Shown here: in pieces, positions 20,677-28,747 of the stretch
Position numbering within the stretch: position 1 is the first letter of the stretch
Layout of the letters: each line of letters starts with the position of its first letter
DNA from: Parasphingopyxis sp.
GTDB taxonomy: Bacteria > Pseudomonadota > Alphaproteobacteria > Sphingomonadales > Sphingomonadaceae
DNA length: 64,000 bases
Assembly: GCF_028279465.1 (NCBI RefSeq)
Contig: NZ_JANQNS010000007.1
Span: 61,114-125,113 of the forward strand
Reading direction: 5' to 3'
Translations under genes and position numbers: made by a program
Notes under the pieces: model-generated
What the model was told of the DNA's origin: nothing
Seen by the model: only the letters and a program-made list of their open reading frames with translations
Database searches by the model: none

Positions 20677-20919
20677 ATGAAACCGAAGGAACGGGCTGCC
20701 GCAGCGCGAGCCGAGCTTGAACAAGCAATACTGGACTATCTCAGAAATCATCCAGAAGGTGCAATCAACAACCAGATCGCGCGCGAGTTGGGGCTGGAAT
20801 CTGATTTCGACGGGCGGCAAAAGAACTACCTGAGCTATTCGCTTCTAGGAGGACTGATGAAGCGCGGCTTGGTTAAGAGAGAAGATGTGGACGGGAGAAA
20901 GCCTTTTAAACTAGCGTGA
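20677..20919 (+). CDS. Small winged-helix-like protein, possible R-M accessory
   Basis: 80 aa. ELEQAILDYLRNHPEGAINNQIARELGLESDF reads like a helix-turn-helix, followed by SLLGGLMKRGLVKREDVDGRKPFKL, a winged-helix hairpin. The ATG is one base after the lepA stop and uses GGAGGAG at the end of lepA, so it is translated by coupling. The gap to the nuclease gene is 54 bp. AT-richer than lepA. Similar short winged-helix proteins accompany restriction enzymes, but I do not recognise a named family; regulator or specificity helper are guesses. Confidence 0.6.
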   Translation: MKPKERAAAARAELEQAILDYLRNHPEGAINNQIARELGLESDFDGRQKNYLSYSLLGGLMKRGLVKREDVDGRKPFKLA

Positions 20920-20973
20920 TCGTCCGGGGGGTCCGGCTACCCAAGCTTGGTGCACAACAAAGGAGTGCAACAG

Positions 20974-21888
20974 TTGGCAAGAGTTGATTATCAAAAAACC
21001 TTCAGCCAACTCTTGCTGGGTTATCTGGATTCTGGAGTTCCAATCTCCAAAGAGTCCTTATTCGCCCACCCATCGCTCGGGACGGCAAAGGACGCTACCA
21101 AACTAAAGCATCTGAAAAAGTTCTTTCAGGAAAAACCGGAATTTTTCGGCTCAGTTCTTGGAGTACTGCCGCCGTCGAACTCGATTATCGATATGGCTGA
21201 GAAACGCCTAGGCGAGCCAGTCACGGAAGATAACGTTGTTTCCATGAATCGAGCCTGTGCTGACATAGTCAAAGCTGCATTTGAACCTGTTGTAGAACAA
21301 GTCGTCCGAGAAGGTTTGTTCGAGCATATAGAAAGCGATATTTGTACCATTCCGCTCAAGGAATTGATGACTTTCTTGCTCGGTGATTTCGCCGAGTTTT
21401 CAAAAGGCGCGGGCAATGGCCTTGTTTCAGTTGCTGGTACCTTAAACGAACTTCTCCTTATTCGATGCCTCGAAAACATCGGAATGGAAAGCACTTCATT
21501 CAGTCAGACTGGGGCCGAATCAGAAGGGGACATAATTGTCCACTCCACGTCGTCAAACAAAGGTAACTTGGGAATTGAAATCAAAAGTTACCACGCGCGT
21601 GAGCGGTTGCTTAGAGGGTTGAGAGATCTGAATCGTCCGAAAGTTGGCGCTGGATATTTCATCGATGCAAGCGAATTTAACGAAGGCAGAACCCGCTTGC
21701 TCCTTCAGACACAAGCGGCCGCAATATATATGCCTCAAGAAACCTTGGATCTCTTGGCCTCAGATGCACGATCGATAACAAGCCAAGACATCATCAGTTT
21801 TGGGAGCCGATTCTATCGCCCAATTGAAATTTTCGCGACCGATATGCTGTCGTATTCGAAATCTGGCGAGCTTCCTTCCTATCCTTAA
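20974..21888 (+). CDS. Predicted PD-(D/E)XK restriction endonuclease
   Basis: 304 aa from TTG 20974 (AAGGAG eight bases upstream); an earlier TTG at 20947 would give 313 aa. No named family recognised. The second half has ESEGDIIVHS followed about 15 residues later by GIEIKSY, fitting the Asp...Glu-x-Lys core of PD-(D/E)XK nucleases, after a long helical N-terminal half. Context is decisive: convergent with vsr and its dcm-like methyltransferase, whose motifs suggest CCWGG/CCNGG-type sites. It lacks the KDRWRQ-type motif I associate with EcoRII/PspGI. Codon usage is AT-rich compared with neighbours, consistent with transfer. Confidence 0.65.
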   Translation: MARVDYQKTFSQLLLGYLDSGVPISKESLFAHPSLGTAKDATKLKHLKKFFQEKPEFFGSVLGVLPPSNSIIDMAEKRLGEPVTEDNVVSMNRACADIVKAAFEPVVEQVVREGLFEHIESDICTIPLKELMTFLLGDFAEFSKGAGNGLVSVAGTLNELLLIRCLENIGMESTSFSQTGAESEGDIIVHSTSSNKGNLGIEIKSYHARERLLRGLRDLNRPKVGAGYFIDASEFNEGRTRLLLQTQAAAIYMPQETLDLLASDARSITSQDIISFGSRFYRPIEIFATDMLSYSKSGELPSYP

Positions 21889-22340
21889 ACGCGCTCGGAA
21901 ACCTCAACAGTCGGCCGTTGTGATAACAACCAAGCTTCGACTTCGTCGACGGTTTGTCCAATTCCAAGCTGATGCTTCCCACGCAAAGCGCATTCCCAGA
22001 CGATAGCAGTACGCCAACCAAGTTTTGTTAAGCAGTCGATATGGTTCTGATCTCGCCTGCGGTTTCCTTCAATCTTTCCCCTCCAGAATTCTGCTTTAGT
22101 GCTTGGCCATTTGAACAAGCTACAACCGTGACCGTGCCAGAAACACCCATGGACGAACACGACTGCATGGTGTTTTCGGAGAACTATATCAGGTTTGCCC
22201 GGCAGATCGCTCTGGTGCAGACGAAAACGAAAACCCCTCGCGTGCAATCCACGCCTTAACATCAACTCTGGTTTCGTATCTTTCGAGCGTATGCCGGACA
22301 TCATCCGGCTCCGAACTTCTTTCGAAACAACGTCGGCCAT
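21885..22340 (-). CDS. vsr: Very short patch repair endonuclease
   Basis: 151 aa from ATG 22340; ATG follows the dcm-like TAA by four bases. MADVVSKEVRSRMMSGIRSKDTKPE, DLPGKPDIVLRKHHAVVFVHGCFWHGHGC and TAIVWECAL are classic Vsr motifs (E. coli Vsr is 156 aa): the Asp of PGKPD and the HGCFWH zinc/catalytic region are present. Vsr nicks T:G mismatches that arise by deamination of 5-methylcytosine at Dcm sites. The stop overlaps that of the nuclease gene on the other strand (TTAA). Its presence supports a cytosine-C5 methyltransferase next to it. Confidence 0.95.
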   Translation of the reverse strand: MADVVSKEVRSRMMSGIRSKDTKPELMLRRGLHARGFRFRLHQSDLPGKPDIVLRKHHAVVFVHGCFWHGHGCSLFKWPSTKAEFWRGKIEGNRRRDQNHIDCLTKLGWRTAIVWECALRGKHQLGIGQTVDEVEAWLLSQRPTVEVSERV

Positions 22341-22344
22341 CAGA

Positions 22345-23547
22345 TTAAGCCGCTCTGGTCTCGACGGATTCCTGTGCAAGCGCAGACATTAGATGAGGTT
22401 TCATCGCGTTCGCGATGAATTCGACCACCGGAACGACAACGGCATTCCCAAACTGCCGGTACGCTTGCGTATCGGACACAGGAATTTGCCATTTTCGTCC
22501 TTCCCGCTCGAAACCCATCAACCGTCCACATTCCTGTGGTGTCAATCGACGAGGTCTGTTTCCCTCCTGAGCGATCAGGATTTCGGAGCCGTCCTTGTAG
22601 TATCTAGCCGACAGCGTTCGAGCGACATCGTCCGGACCACAAAGGCCAAAACCGAAGCCGTTTCCTTTGGCTTCATGCTTTGCACGATAGGCCTGCAGAT
22701 ACTCCCACAACCTTGGTGTGAGCGTGTATTTGGGATCAACATCTTCATTACAATCAAGAACGCTGCCCAAAGTTGGGTTGGTATCAGGCAACTCAAGGCT
22801 GTTAAGATTAAACGCAGTTGGATTTTTGAAGCCAACGATGAAAATTCGTTCCCGTTTTTGCGGCACCCAATGCCGGGCATTTATCACCCTTGATTGCACC
22901 TTGTAGCCGAGCTCGTTTTCAAGGACGTTCATGATCGTCCTGAACGTCTGGCCTCTATCATGACGCTCGAGATTTTTTACGTTCTCAAGCACAAAGGCCG
23001 CCGGCTCGTGATGAGCGATTATTTTCGCAGTGTCGAAGAAGAGCGTACCCTGCGTGTCACAGAGAAATCCATGCGGCCGCCCCAGAGCATTTTTTTTTGA
23101 TACTCCTGCAATCGAGAATGGTTGGCAGGGGAATCCGGCCAAAAGGAGATCGTGCTCAGGAATGCGGTCCGGATCGTCGGAATATTCTCGAATATCGCCT
23201 GCAACCGGGTGATTATCACGAAAATTTGCTTGATAGGTTTTCTGCGCGAACTTGTCCCATTCGGACGTAAAAACGCAATGCCCGCCTATTCCCTGAAAAC
23301 CGATTCGAAGCCCACCAATACCGGCAAAAAGGTCTATGAAGTTGAACGAAATCTGTTCGCCTTTCTCTGCACCCGGAAATTTGGCCAACACAGAAAGTGA
23401 CTGCATGACAACCTTGCGCGGCTCGGCCTCGCCCCGTTCCCAACGGTAAACCGTACTTCGTGAAAAGCCGAACTCATTCGCTATTTCATCAATCCCAAGT
23501 CCTGCTGTCTTCCTCAGATGTGAAAATTGTGAGGGTTGTTGGGGCAT
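22345..23547 (-). CDS. dcm: DNA (cytosine-5) methyltransferase, Dcm-like, with N-terminal HTH
   Basis: 400 aa; AGGAG seven bases before ATG 23547. Residues about 8-55 are a Cro/XRE-type HTH (LGIDEIANEFGFSRSTVYRWERG). The m5C methyltransferase follows: FIDLFAGIGG (motif I), GFPCQPFS with catalytic Cys (motif IV), ENVKNL (motif VI), QKRERIF (motif VIII) and QFGNAVVVPV (motif X). The target-recognition part GNGFGFGL...ARTLSARYYKDGSEIL is shared with E. coli Dcm, M.EcoRII and M.SsoII types, so CCWGG/CCNGG-like sites are likely. The HTH suggests autoregulation, as for M.SsoII. Confidence 0.93.
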   Translation of the reverse strand: MPQQPSQFSHLRKTAGLGIDEIANEFGFSRSTVYRWERGEAEPRKVVMQSLSVLAKFPGAEKGEQISFNFIDLFAGIGGLRIGFQGIGGHCVFTSEWDKFAQKTYQANFRDNHPVAGDIREYSDDPDRIPEHDLLLAGFPCQPFSIAGVSKKNALGRPHGFLCDTQGTLFFDTAKIIAHHEPAAFVLENVKNLERHDRGQTFRTIMNVLENELGYKVQSRVINARHWVPQKRERIFIVGFKNPTAFNLNSLELPDTNPTLGSVLDCNEDVDPKYTLTPRLWEYLQAYRAKHEAKGNGFGFGLCGPDDVARTLSARYYKDGSEILIAQEGNRPRRLTPQECGRLMGFEREGRKWQIPVSDTQAYRQFGNAVVVPVVEFIANAMKPHLMSALAQESVETRAA

Positions 23548-23573
23548 GGAAAGCTCCTGGGACGATTTGTGTC

Positions 23574-23602
23574 AGATTGCATAAATCCGTCCCTTTTGAC
23601 AA
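23574..23602 (-). promoter_or_regulatory. Candidate promoter of the dcm-vsr operon
   Basis: On the minus strand TTGTCA (23602-23597), a 17-bp spacer and CAATCT (23579-23574). Transcription would start about 20 nt before the dcm ATG. The -35 is close to TTGACA; the -10 is weaker. The HTH of the methyltransferase could act here. Confidence 0.4.
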
Positions 23603-23642
23603 GAACAAAACATGAATCAAGTAACTTAGTTGTGGGTGAATC

Positions 23643-24545
23643 CTATTCATCCCCACCCTCCCGCCCCCGCCGCGCGATCGCGCGCAGTTCTTGCTCATGG
23701 CCGTGCTGGCCGATCAGCTCTTCGCCCGCCGCGTCGGCGGCCCAGGCCTCTGCGCGCATCTGGGCGAGCAGGTCGGTCAGCACCGTGCTTTTGCGCGCGT
23801 CGTCATCGGTGAGCGTCCAGGGGCGGTCGGAATCGCGTTTGCCGTTGGCGATGTCCATCAGGTCGTTCGCGCCGCCGCCGGCTTCGATCAGCACCTCGAT
23901 ATGCGTCAGCTGGCGCGCGTAGAAATCGGCCTCGTCGATCTCGCCGGCGCGGCGGTGTTCGCGCTCCATCTGCACGCGGTTACGATAGTGGATCAGCATG
24001 ATCTCCAGCGCGCGCAGGCGATCGTCGGCGCGCGCCTCCCAATCCTCGCGCGCATTGGTCTCGGGGGATTTGGTGCCCGCGCCGCCGGGTTTGCCATAGG
24101 TTTCGGGCATCCGGTGCTGAAGCTGCCACATGGTCAGGCGTTCGTTGAAGGTACGGCGCTCGGCGACCTGCTTGCCATCATGCATGATGGGGATGGGGAC
24201 GCCGTGGATCGCGCGATCGAGCGCGGCATCGGCGAGGACGTGCGTGCCATAGTCGAGCGCGGCGGCCCAGGCATCGCGGAACTCGGCGGCCTCCGGGTGG
24301 AGGCGGAGCTGATAGGCGCCTTCCTTGGCCATGTTGACGGCCGCGGCCGCGCGGGTGACGGAGCCGGTGCGGGCCAGCGCCTCGATAAAGCCGCGCTGCC
24401 GCTCGGGCGTCCAGCCGTCATGGCGCTGCGTCTTGCGGGGCACGGGGGTGAAATCGAGCCGGGGCTTGAGCTGGGCGAACTTGCCTTCGCCGAGATAGCC
24501 GGTGGCGCGGCAGCGATCGCAGATAACGGGGGTGCGGTTTTTCAT
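23643..24545 (-). CDS. TerS-like HTH protein (phage terminase small-subunit type)
   Basis: 300 aa from ATG 24545; an upstream ATG at 24560 could add five residues. The N-terminal VICDRCRATGYLGEG looks like a short Cys motif. Then RRHDGWTPERQRGFIEALARTGSVTRAAAAVNMAKEGAYQLRLHPEAAEFRDAWAAAL resembles the HTH that resembles terminase small subunits and that recurs in sphingomonad genomes as hypothetical proteins. The C-terminal half is charged and helical (RALEIMLIHYRNRVQMEREHRRAG). No large terminase or other phage gene lies nearby. Function is unknown; the label is by resemblance only. Confidence 0.55.
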   Translation of the reverse strand: MKNRTPVICDRCRATGYLGEGKFAQLKPRLDFTPVPRKTQRHDGWTPERQRGFIEALARTGSVTRAAAAVNMAKEGAYQLRLHPEAAEFRDAWAAALDYGTHVLADAALDRAIHGVPIPIMHDGKQVAERRTFNERLTMWQLQHRMPETYGKPGGAGTKSPETNAREDWEARADDRLRALEIMLIHYRNRVQMEREHRRAGEIDEADFYARQLTHIEVLIEAGGGANDLMDIANGKRDSDRPWTLTDDDARKSTVLTDLLAQMRAEAWAADAAGEELIGQHGHEQELRAIARRGREGGDE

Positions 24546-24612
24546 GCGGGGCGGCCTCATCCTTTCGGACGCGGATAGGGACGCGCGTTTCTCCAACATT
24601 GCAAGGAGGGGT

Positions 24613-24832
24613 TTTGTCAGACCTTCGCTTCGCTCAGGCGCGGCAGGTTTCTTTGTCAGACCTCGGCTTCGCCTCGGCGCGGCACCGGCCCGCACCCCCT
24701 CCCGACCTCCCAAACAGGGTACACTCATGGGAGGTCGGGAGGGCGCGCGGGCTGGTGCCGCGACATTGCGAGAGCAATGTTCTGACAATCAAAACCCGGT
24801 GCGGCGAACTTCCGACAGGAAGTTTCTGACAA
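24613..24832. repeat. Nested inverted repeat with flanking TTTGTCAGA modules
   Basis: A 16-bp perfect stem (CCCTCCCGACCTCCCA 24697-24712 / complement 24728-24743) with a 15-base loop is extended by nearly complementary arms to about 24676 and 24762. Outside it lie two copies of TTTGTCAGA on the left (24613, 24652) and two inverted copies TTCTGACAA on the right (24780-24788, 24824-24832). The left modules resemble 45034-45080 near the HIT gene (TTTGTCAGACCTTCGGCTTC on the opposite strand). The whole thing occupies the space between the TerS-like gene and the SDR gene. Probably an REP-type or transcription-terminating element. Confidence 0.75.
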
Positions 24833-24841
24833 TGAACTCGC

Positions 24842-25807
24842 CTAATAAGCGAATTTTTCGCCGACCAGCTTTTCCGACACCGCCCAGAGCTTCTCGGCAT
24901 TGTCCGGATCGATCGCGTAGGATCGGACACCGCCGGTCATATCCTCGTTGTCCTGGGCCGCGACATGGCAGTCTTCGAGATAGACGCCGCCCTCGCCGTC
25001 CAGCTCGGGCGCTGTGGCGGCATAGCAGCTCGTCGCGGCGCCCTGGGGAATGGTTTTAAGCGTCGCCTTGCCGCCGCTGTGTTTTTGCATCTGGGCCATC
25101 AGGAACTGGACATCCTCGTCGTTCAGATGGCGGCCGAGATTGGTGACGATGCCGCCCGGATGCACGGCATAGGACCGTACGCCCTGCTCCCGCAGTCGCT
25201 TGTCGAGGCCGACGGTGAAAAGGACATTGGCGGTCTTGGACTGGCCATAGGCCTGCCACTTATCATAGTCGCGATCGGCAAAATGCAGATCGTCGAAATG
25301 GACGCTGTCGCGGTGATGACCGCGCGAACTGAGATTGACGACCCGCGACGGCGCCGCAGCGATCAGCGTGGGGCTCAGCAAATTGGTCAGCAGGAAATGG
25401 CCGACATGATTGGTGCCGAATTGCATTTCGAAGCCGTCGGCGGTCTGCATCTTCGGACAGGCCATGACGCCGGCATTGTTGATCAGCAGGTCGAGCCTGT
25501 CATGGGAAGCGAGGAATTCCTCCGCACAGCTGCGGATGCTGTCGAGCGAGGTGAGATCGAGCGCGATCACCTCGACTTGCGCGCCATCGACCGCATCGCG
25601 GATCGATTGCGCGGCCTCTTCGCCTTTGTCGACATCCCGCGCGGCAATGATGATCGCCGCTCCGCGACTGGCGAGCGCCCGGGCGGTTTCGGCGCCAAGG
25701 CCCGAAGCACCGCCGGTGATGAAGGCGAGCTTGCCGCCAAGGTCCGTGCCGTCGAGCACTTCGTCTGCCGTGGTTTCCGCGCCGAATGCGCTACGATCGC
25801 TGGTCAT
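24842..25807 (-). CDS. SDR, retinol-dehydrogenase/WW-oxidoreductase-like
   Basis: 321 aa. The cofactor loop is TGGASGLGAET; RDVDKGE follows the second strand (Arg suggests NADP(H)). LLINNAGVMACP and VNLSSRGHHRD carry the NAG and Ser motifs, and YGQSKTANVLF the Y-x3-K box, as in retinol dehydrogenase/WWOX-like SDRs. The C-terminal part is longer than the classic 250 aa. GAGGAGAG precedes the ATG. The next gene is a thioesterase with 31 bp between, same strand, so a two-gene transcript is possible. Substrate unknown. Confidence 0.85.
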   Translation of the reverse strand: MTSDRSAFGAETTADEVLDGTDLGGKLAFITGGASGLGAETARALASRGAAIIIAARDVDKGEEAAQSIRDAVDGAQVEVIALDLTSLDSIRSCAEEFLASHDRLDLLINNAGVMACPKMQTADGFEMQFGTNHVGHFLLTNLLSPTLIAAAPSRVVNLSSRGHHRDSVHFDDLHFADRDYDKWQAYGQSKTANVLFTVGLDKRLREQGVRSYAVHPGGIVTNLGRHLNDEDVQFLMAQMQKHSGGKATLKTIPQGAATSCYAATAPELDGEGGVYLEDCHVAAQDNEDMTGGVRSYAIDPDNAEKLWAVSEKLVGEKFAY

Positions 25808-25838
25808 GATATCTCTCCTCTATCCGTACGCCGTTCGC

Positions 25839-26600
25839 TCAGCCCCCGCGTCCGATAAGCGCCGTCTGGCTGGCCTTGGCAAGCAATGTACCGTCTTCGG
25901 AATAGAGATGCATTGTGCCGTGAAAGACCCCCTTGGCGAAGCCGGAAAATTCGGTCACGCCAAGCACCCAGTCGGCCGGTTTCACGGTGAAGATACGCAA
26001 GGTGTTGTCGAGGCTGGTACAGCCCATCGTCGCGGGATGCGCGCCGCCCATGAAATCGGCGATGATCGCGATCAGCCCGACGCTCATCGGCGCGCCATCG
26101 ACCTCGCGATACCAGATATGGGCCGCACCGGCGTCTTCGTCTTGCGCGGCGATACGCTGTTCGAACTGGGTGACCAGCGAGTCCGGCATCGCGCCGCGAT
26201 CCTCGGCCAACCGACAGTCTTCCGGCTGCGGCACGGCGGGCATCGTGCCGAAAACATGGTCGACGGCATCCGAACGCCCGCCGAGCGCGGCCAGCGCTTG
26301 CTGAATGATGCGGTTGCCCTCTCGCAAGGTCACCCGTGCCTGGATGACGCTGCGCCCGACCATCGCCGGTTCGATATCGATCTCCAGTTCGGCGCCCGGC
26401 ACCGCACTCGACACAAATTGCGTCGTCGCCCAGAGCAACGGCCTGTCCGCGGTCTTTTCGAGCGCTTCAAGCATCGTCGCAAAGCCGACCCCGCCCATCA
26501 AAAATGTCCGCGCCGGCGTACCAACAAAGGCGGTTGGCGGTGGACGGTAAAAATAGTGATTGGGATCGTCGATCGCCGGTTCGGGAGTCCAGAATTGCAT
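25839..26600 (-). CDS. Acyl-CoA thioesterase-like (double hot-dog) protein
   Basis: 253 aa from ATG 26600 (GGAG five bases upstream). The sequence has two similar halves: about residues 30-110 and 150-250, with FVGTPARTFLMGGVGFATMLEAL in the first and LDNTLRIFTVKPADWVLGVTEFSGFAKGVFHGTMHLY in the second, where a TesB-like double hot-dog is expected. The catalytic Asp of TesB-like enzymes would be D in TSLDNTL. It probably hydrolyses acyl-CoAs, but members of this group include inactive proteins. Confidence 0.72.
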   Translation of the reverse strand: MQFWTPEPAIDDPNHYFYRPPPTAFVGTPARTFLMGGVGFATMLEALEKTADRPLLWATTQFVSSAVPGAELEIDIEPAMVGRSVIQARVTLREGNRIIQQALAALGGRSDAVDHVFGTMPAVPQPEDCRLAEDRGAMPDSLVTQFEQRIAAQDEDAGAAHIWYREVDGAPMSVGLIAIIADFMGGAHPATMGCTSLDNTLRIFTVKPADWVLGVTEFSGFAKGVFHGTMHLYSEDGTLLAKASQTALIGRGG

Positions 26601-26698
26601 GCACACTCCACAGCCATACGGCTGCGCAGAGCCGCACCTTCGCGAGCGTCCATCCTGTCGATTATCGGGCGCCGGTTCAACCCGGCAAAGTGGCGGGG

Positions 26699-27397
26699 TT
26701 ACGCCGCGAGCCGCTCGCTTTCCGTATCGCGGACGCGCAGCTGGTTGCCGGTGACCGAATAGGTGACCATCTCGGCAATATTCGTCGCCTGGTCGCCGAT
26801 CCGTTCCAGATGCTTGCTGACGAACAGCAGATGCGCGGCCTGGCTGATGCGCTCGGGCTTGGCGATCATATAGGCCATGAGCATCTCGGTAACCTCGTCG
26901 TGCAGCCGGTCGACCGCATCGTCGCGCGTGCGGACCTCGCGGGCGAGCTCGACATCGCCATCGGCATAGGCGCGCACGACATCGCCGAGCATGGTCTTTG
27001 CGGCATCGTTCATCGTCGCGATCCGCTTGCGGAGTTTCTTCGGATATTTGCCCGTGAATTGCGGGACGACGCGGGCGATATTGCGGGCATAGTCAGCCGT
27101 CCGCTCCAACGTCGCGGCGATCTTGATGGCGGAGATGAGCACGCGCAGATCGTCGGCCATCGGCGCGCGCAGGGCGATGACATTGACCGCCGCCGCCTCG
27201 ATCTGCGTGGCCAGCGCGTCGATTTCCGGATCGCTGGCGATGACGGCCTCGGCAAGCGCCGTGTCGCGCTCTTCCAGCGCACGGATCGCATCCGCCATGG
27301 CGAGCGAGGTGCGCCACCCCAGTTCGAGGATGTTTGCGCGCAGCGCGCCAAGTTCGTCGTCGAACGCCGAAACCGTATGTTTTGCTTCACTCGCCAT
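26699..27397 (-). CDS. phoU: Phosphate transport regulator PhoU
   Basis: 232 aa from ATG 27397 (E. coli PhoU 241 aa). Two PhoU repeats: the first has LGWRTSLAMADAIRALEERDTALAEAVIASDPEIDAL, the second the conserved HLLFVSKHLERIGDQATNIAEMVTY metal-binding helix (ExxD type). It links the Pst transporter to the PhoR/PhoB kinase pair and keeps Pho genes off when phosphate is plentiful. A Pho box ends 3 bp before the ATG. Upstream lies pstS (115 bp), but pstCAB are not in between, which is unusual. Confidence 0.93.
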   Translation of the reverse strand: MASEAKHTVSAFDDELGALRANILELGWRTSLAMADAIRALEERDTALAEAVIASDPEIDALATQIEAAAVNVIALRAPMADDLRVLISAIKIAATLERTADYARNIARVVPQFTGKYPKKLRKRIATMNDAAKTMLGDVVRAYADGDVELAREVRTRDDAVDRLHDEVTEMLMAYMIAKPERISQAAHLLFVSKHLERIGDQATNIAEMVTYSVTGNQLRVRDTESERLAA

Positions 27398-27400
27398 AAA

Positions 27401-27418
27401 TATTACACTTATGTTACA
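27401..27418 (-). promoter_or_regulatory. Pho box in front of phoU
   Basis: On the minus strand TGTAACATAAGTGTAATA: two half-sites TGTAAC and TGTAAT 11 bp apart, the spacing of PhoB sites (7-mers plus 4). It sits directly before ATG, so the phoU message would have almost no leader, or PhoB acts from an unusual place. The half-site match is good but the location is atypical. Confidence 0.6.
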
Positions 27419-27512
27419 CCAAACGCCCCGGCCGGGCAAATAACCGCTCCACATGGCGGAAAAGCGGGGCCAGGCAGCGATCGCCCACCCCGCATACAAT
27501 ATCGATGATTGC

Positions 27513-28550
27513 TCAGCTTTGAACGTCTTCAGCGGTCAGCGGCCGCATCTCCTCGGCGATCGCGGCGAAATGCGCGCGCGTTTCCTCCGGATTGGCGATC
27601 ATGCCCTCCTGCACCAGATAGCCATCCGGCCCCCAGGCGGAGACATATTCCAGCACAAATTCGCGCAAGCCCCGGATCGCCTGGAGGTGGTTGCCCTTGA
27701 TATAGACGTAGAGCGGCCGGGCGCCCGGATATTCGAAATTGGCGATACTGTCATAGGTCGGCTCGACCCCGTCGATCGTCACGCCGATCACCTCGTCTTC
27801 ATTCTCCGCCATAAAGCTATAACCGAGCAGGCCGAGATAGCCGGGATTCTGGGCGACGCGCTGGATAATCAGATTGTCGTTCTCGCCCGCCTCGATAAAG
27901 GCCTGATCGTCGCGCACGGTGGTGCAGATCCGGTCCTTGCGGTCCTCATCGTCCTCTTCCATCGCGACGATGGCGGGATTGGTTTCGCAGCCGGCTTCCA
28001 TGATCAGTTCGATAAAGGCGTCGCGGGTGCCGCTCGTCGTCGGCGGGCCATAGACGCGGATCGGAATGTCGGGCAGCGACGGATCGACATCGGACCAAGT
28101 CTCGGTGGTCTGCGCCCCGCCATAGGGTTCGGCGGCGAGCGCTTCGTAAATCTGCGCGCGGGTCAGCGCGATTTCCGGGCCTTCGGGCGATTCCACAACC
28201 GCGAGCCCGTCGATGCCGACGCGCAGCTCGATAATATGGTCGACGCCATTGGCATTGCAGGTCTCGAACTCGCTCATCCGCATGCGGCGCGAGGCGTTCA
28301 CGATATCGGGATGATCGGCGCCGACGCCCGAGCAGAACAGCTCGATCCCGCCGCCCGTGCCCGTCGATTCCACGACAGGCGAGCGGAATTCCGGATTGTT
28401 GCGGGCGAAATTCTCGGCAACGGCGCGGGTGAAGGGATAGACGGTCGAGCTGCCGACGACCGTGATGGCGCGCACGCCGCCATCGCCGCCGCCGCAGGCC
28501 GCAAGCGTCGCGGCCATCGCCGCCAATAATCCGGTGATTGGAGCGCGCAC
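27513..28550 (-). CDS. pstS: Phosphate-binding PstS-like lipoprotein
   Basis: 345 aa from GTG 28550 (GGAGGA four to five bases upstream); the ATG at 28562 would overlap that site. Lipobox LAAC at about 18-21 gives an acylated, membrane-anchored lipoprotein. Mature part: ITVVGSSTVYPFTRAVAENF binding loop, STGTGGGIELFCSGVG and GPPTTSGTRDAFIEL, all Pst-type phosphate-contact motifs. No pstC/A/B follow; phoU does. The protein may serve a remote Pst permease. A Pho box stands about 92 bp upstream. Confidence 0.9.
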   Translation of the reverse strand: MRAPITGLLAAMAATLAACGGGDGGVRAITVVGSSTVYPFTRAVAENFARNNPEFRSPVVESTGTGGGIELFCSGVGADHPDIVNASRRMRMSEFETCNANGVDHIIELRVGIDGLAVVESPEGPEIALTRAQIYEALAAEPYGGAQTTETWSDVDPSLPDIPIRVYGPPTTSGTRDAFIELIMEAGCETNPAIVAMEEDDEDRKDRICTTVRDDQAFIEAGENDNLIIQRVAQNPGYLGLLGYSFMAENEDEVIGVTIDGVEPTYDSIANFEYPGARPLYVYIKGNHLQAIRGLREFVLEYVSAWGPDGYLVQEGMIANPEETRAHFAAIAEEMRPLTAEDVQS

Positions 28551-28641
28551 ATTTTCCTCCATGAGCGAATATGCGGGTTATGAGGGCCCGATCCGGGCAG
28601 TTCCGTCAAGCGACGCGAATGCAAACCCTATGCGGCCTCTA

Positions 28642-28659
28642 TATGACAGGGAAGTTACA
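28642..28659 (-). promoter_or_regulatory. Pho box upstream of pstS
   Basis: On the minus strand TGTAACTTCCCTGTCATA, two half-sites (TGTAACT, TGTCATA) 11 bp apart, close to the PhoB consensus. It lies about 92 bp before the pstS start, in the gap shared with the divergent kinase gene. PhoB activation of pstS under phosphate limitation is the expected role. Confidence 0.75.
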
Positions 28660-28747
28660 CCGGCCTGCGCCGATGCGCCCCCGGGGCGGGCGCAAGCGAG
28701 ATGCGCAATTGCTTCCCGCACCCCATGAAATCGACTAGATAGAGGCC

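Noticed and set aside
22393..23400. Plus-strand open frames in the methyltransferase gene
   Set aside because: Shadow frames; the methyltransferase motifs on the other strand are complete.
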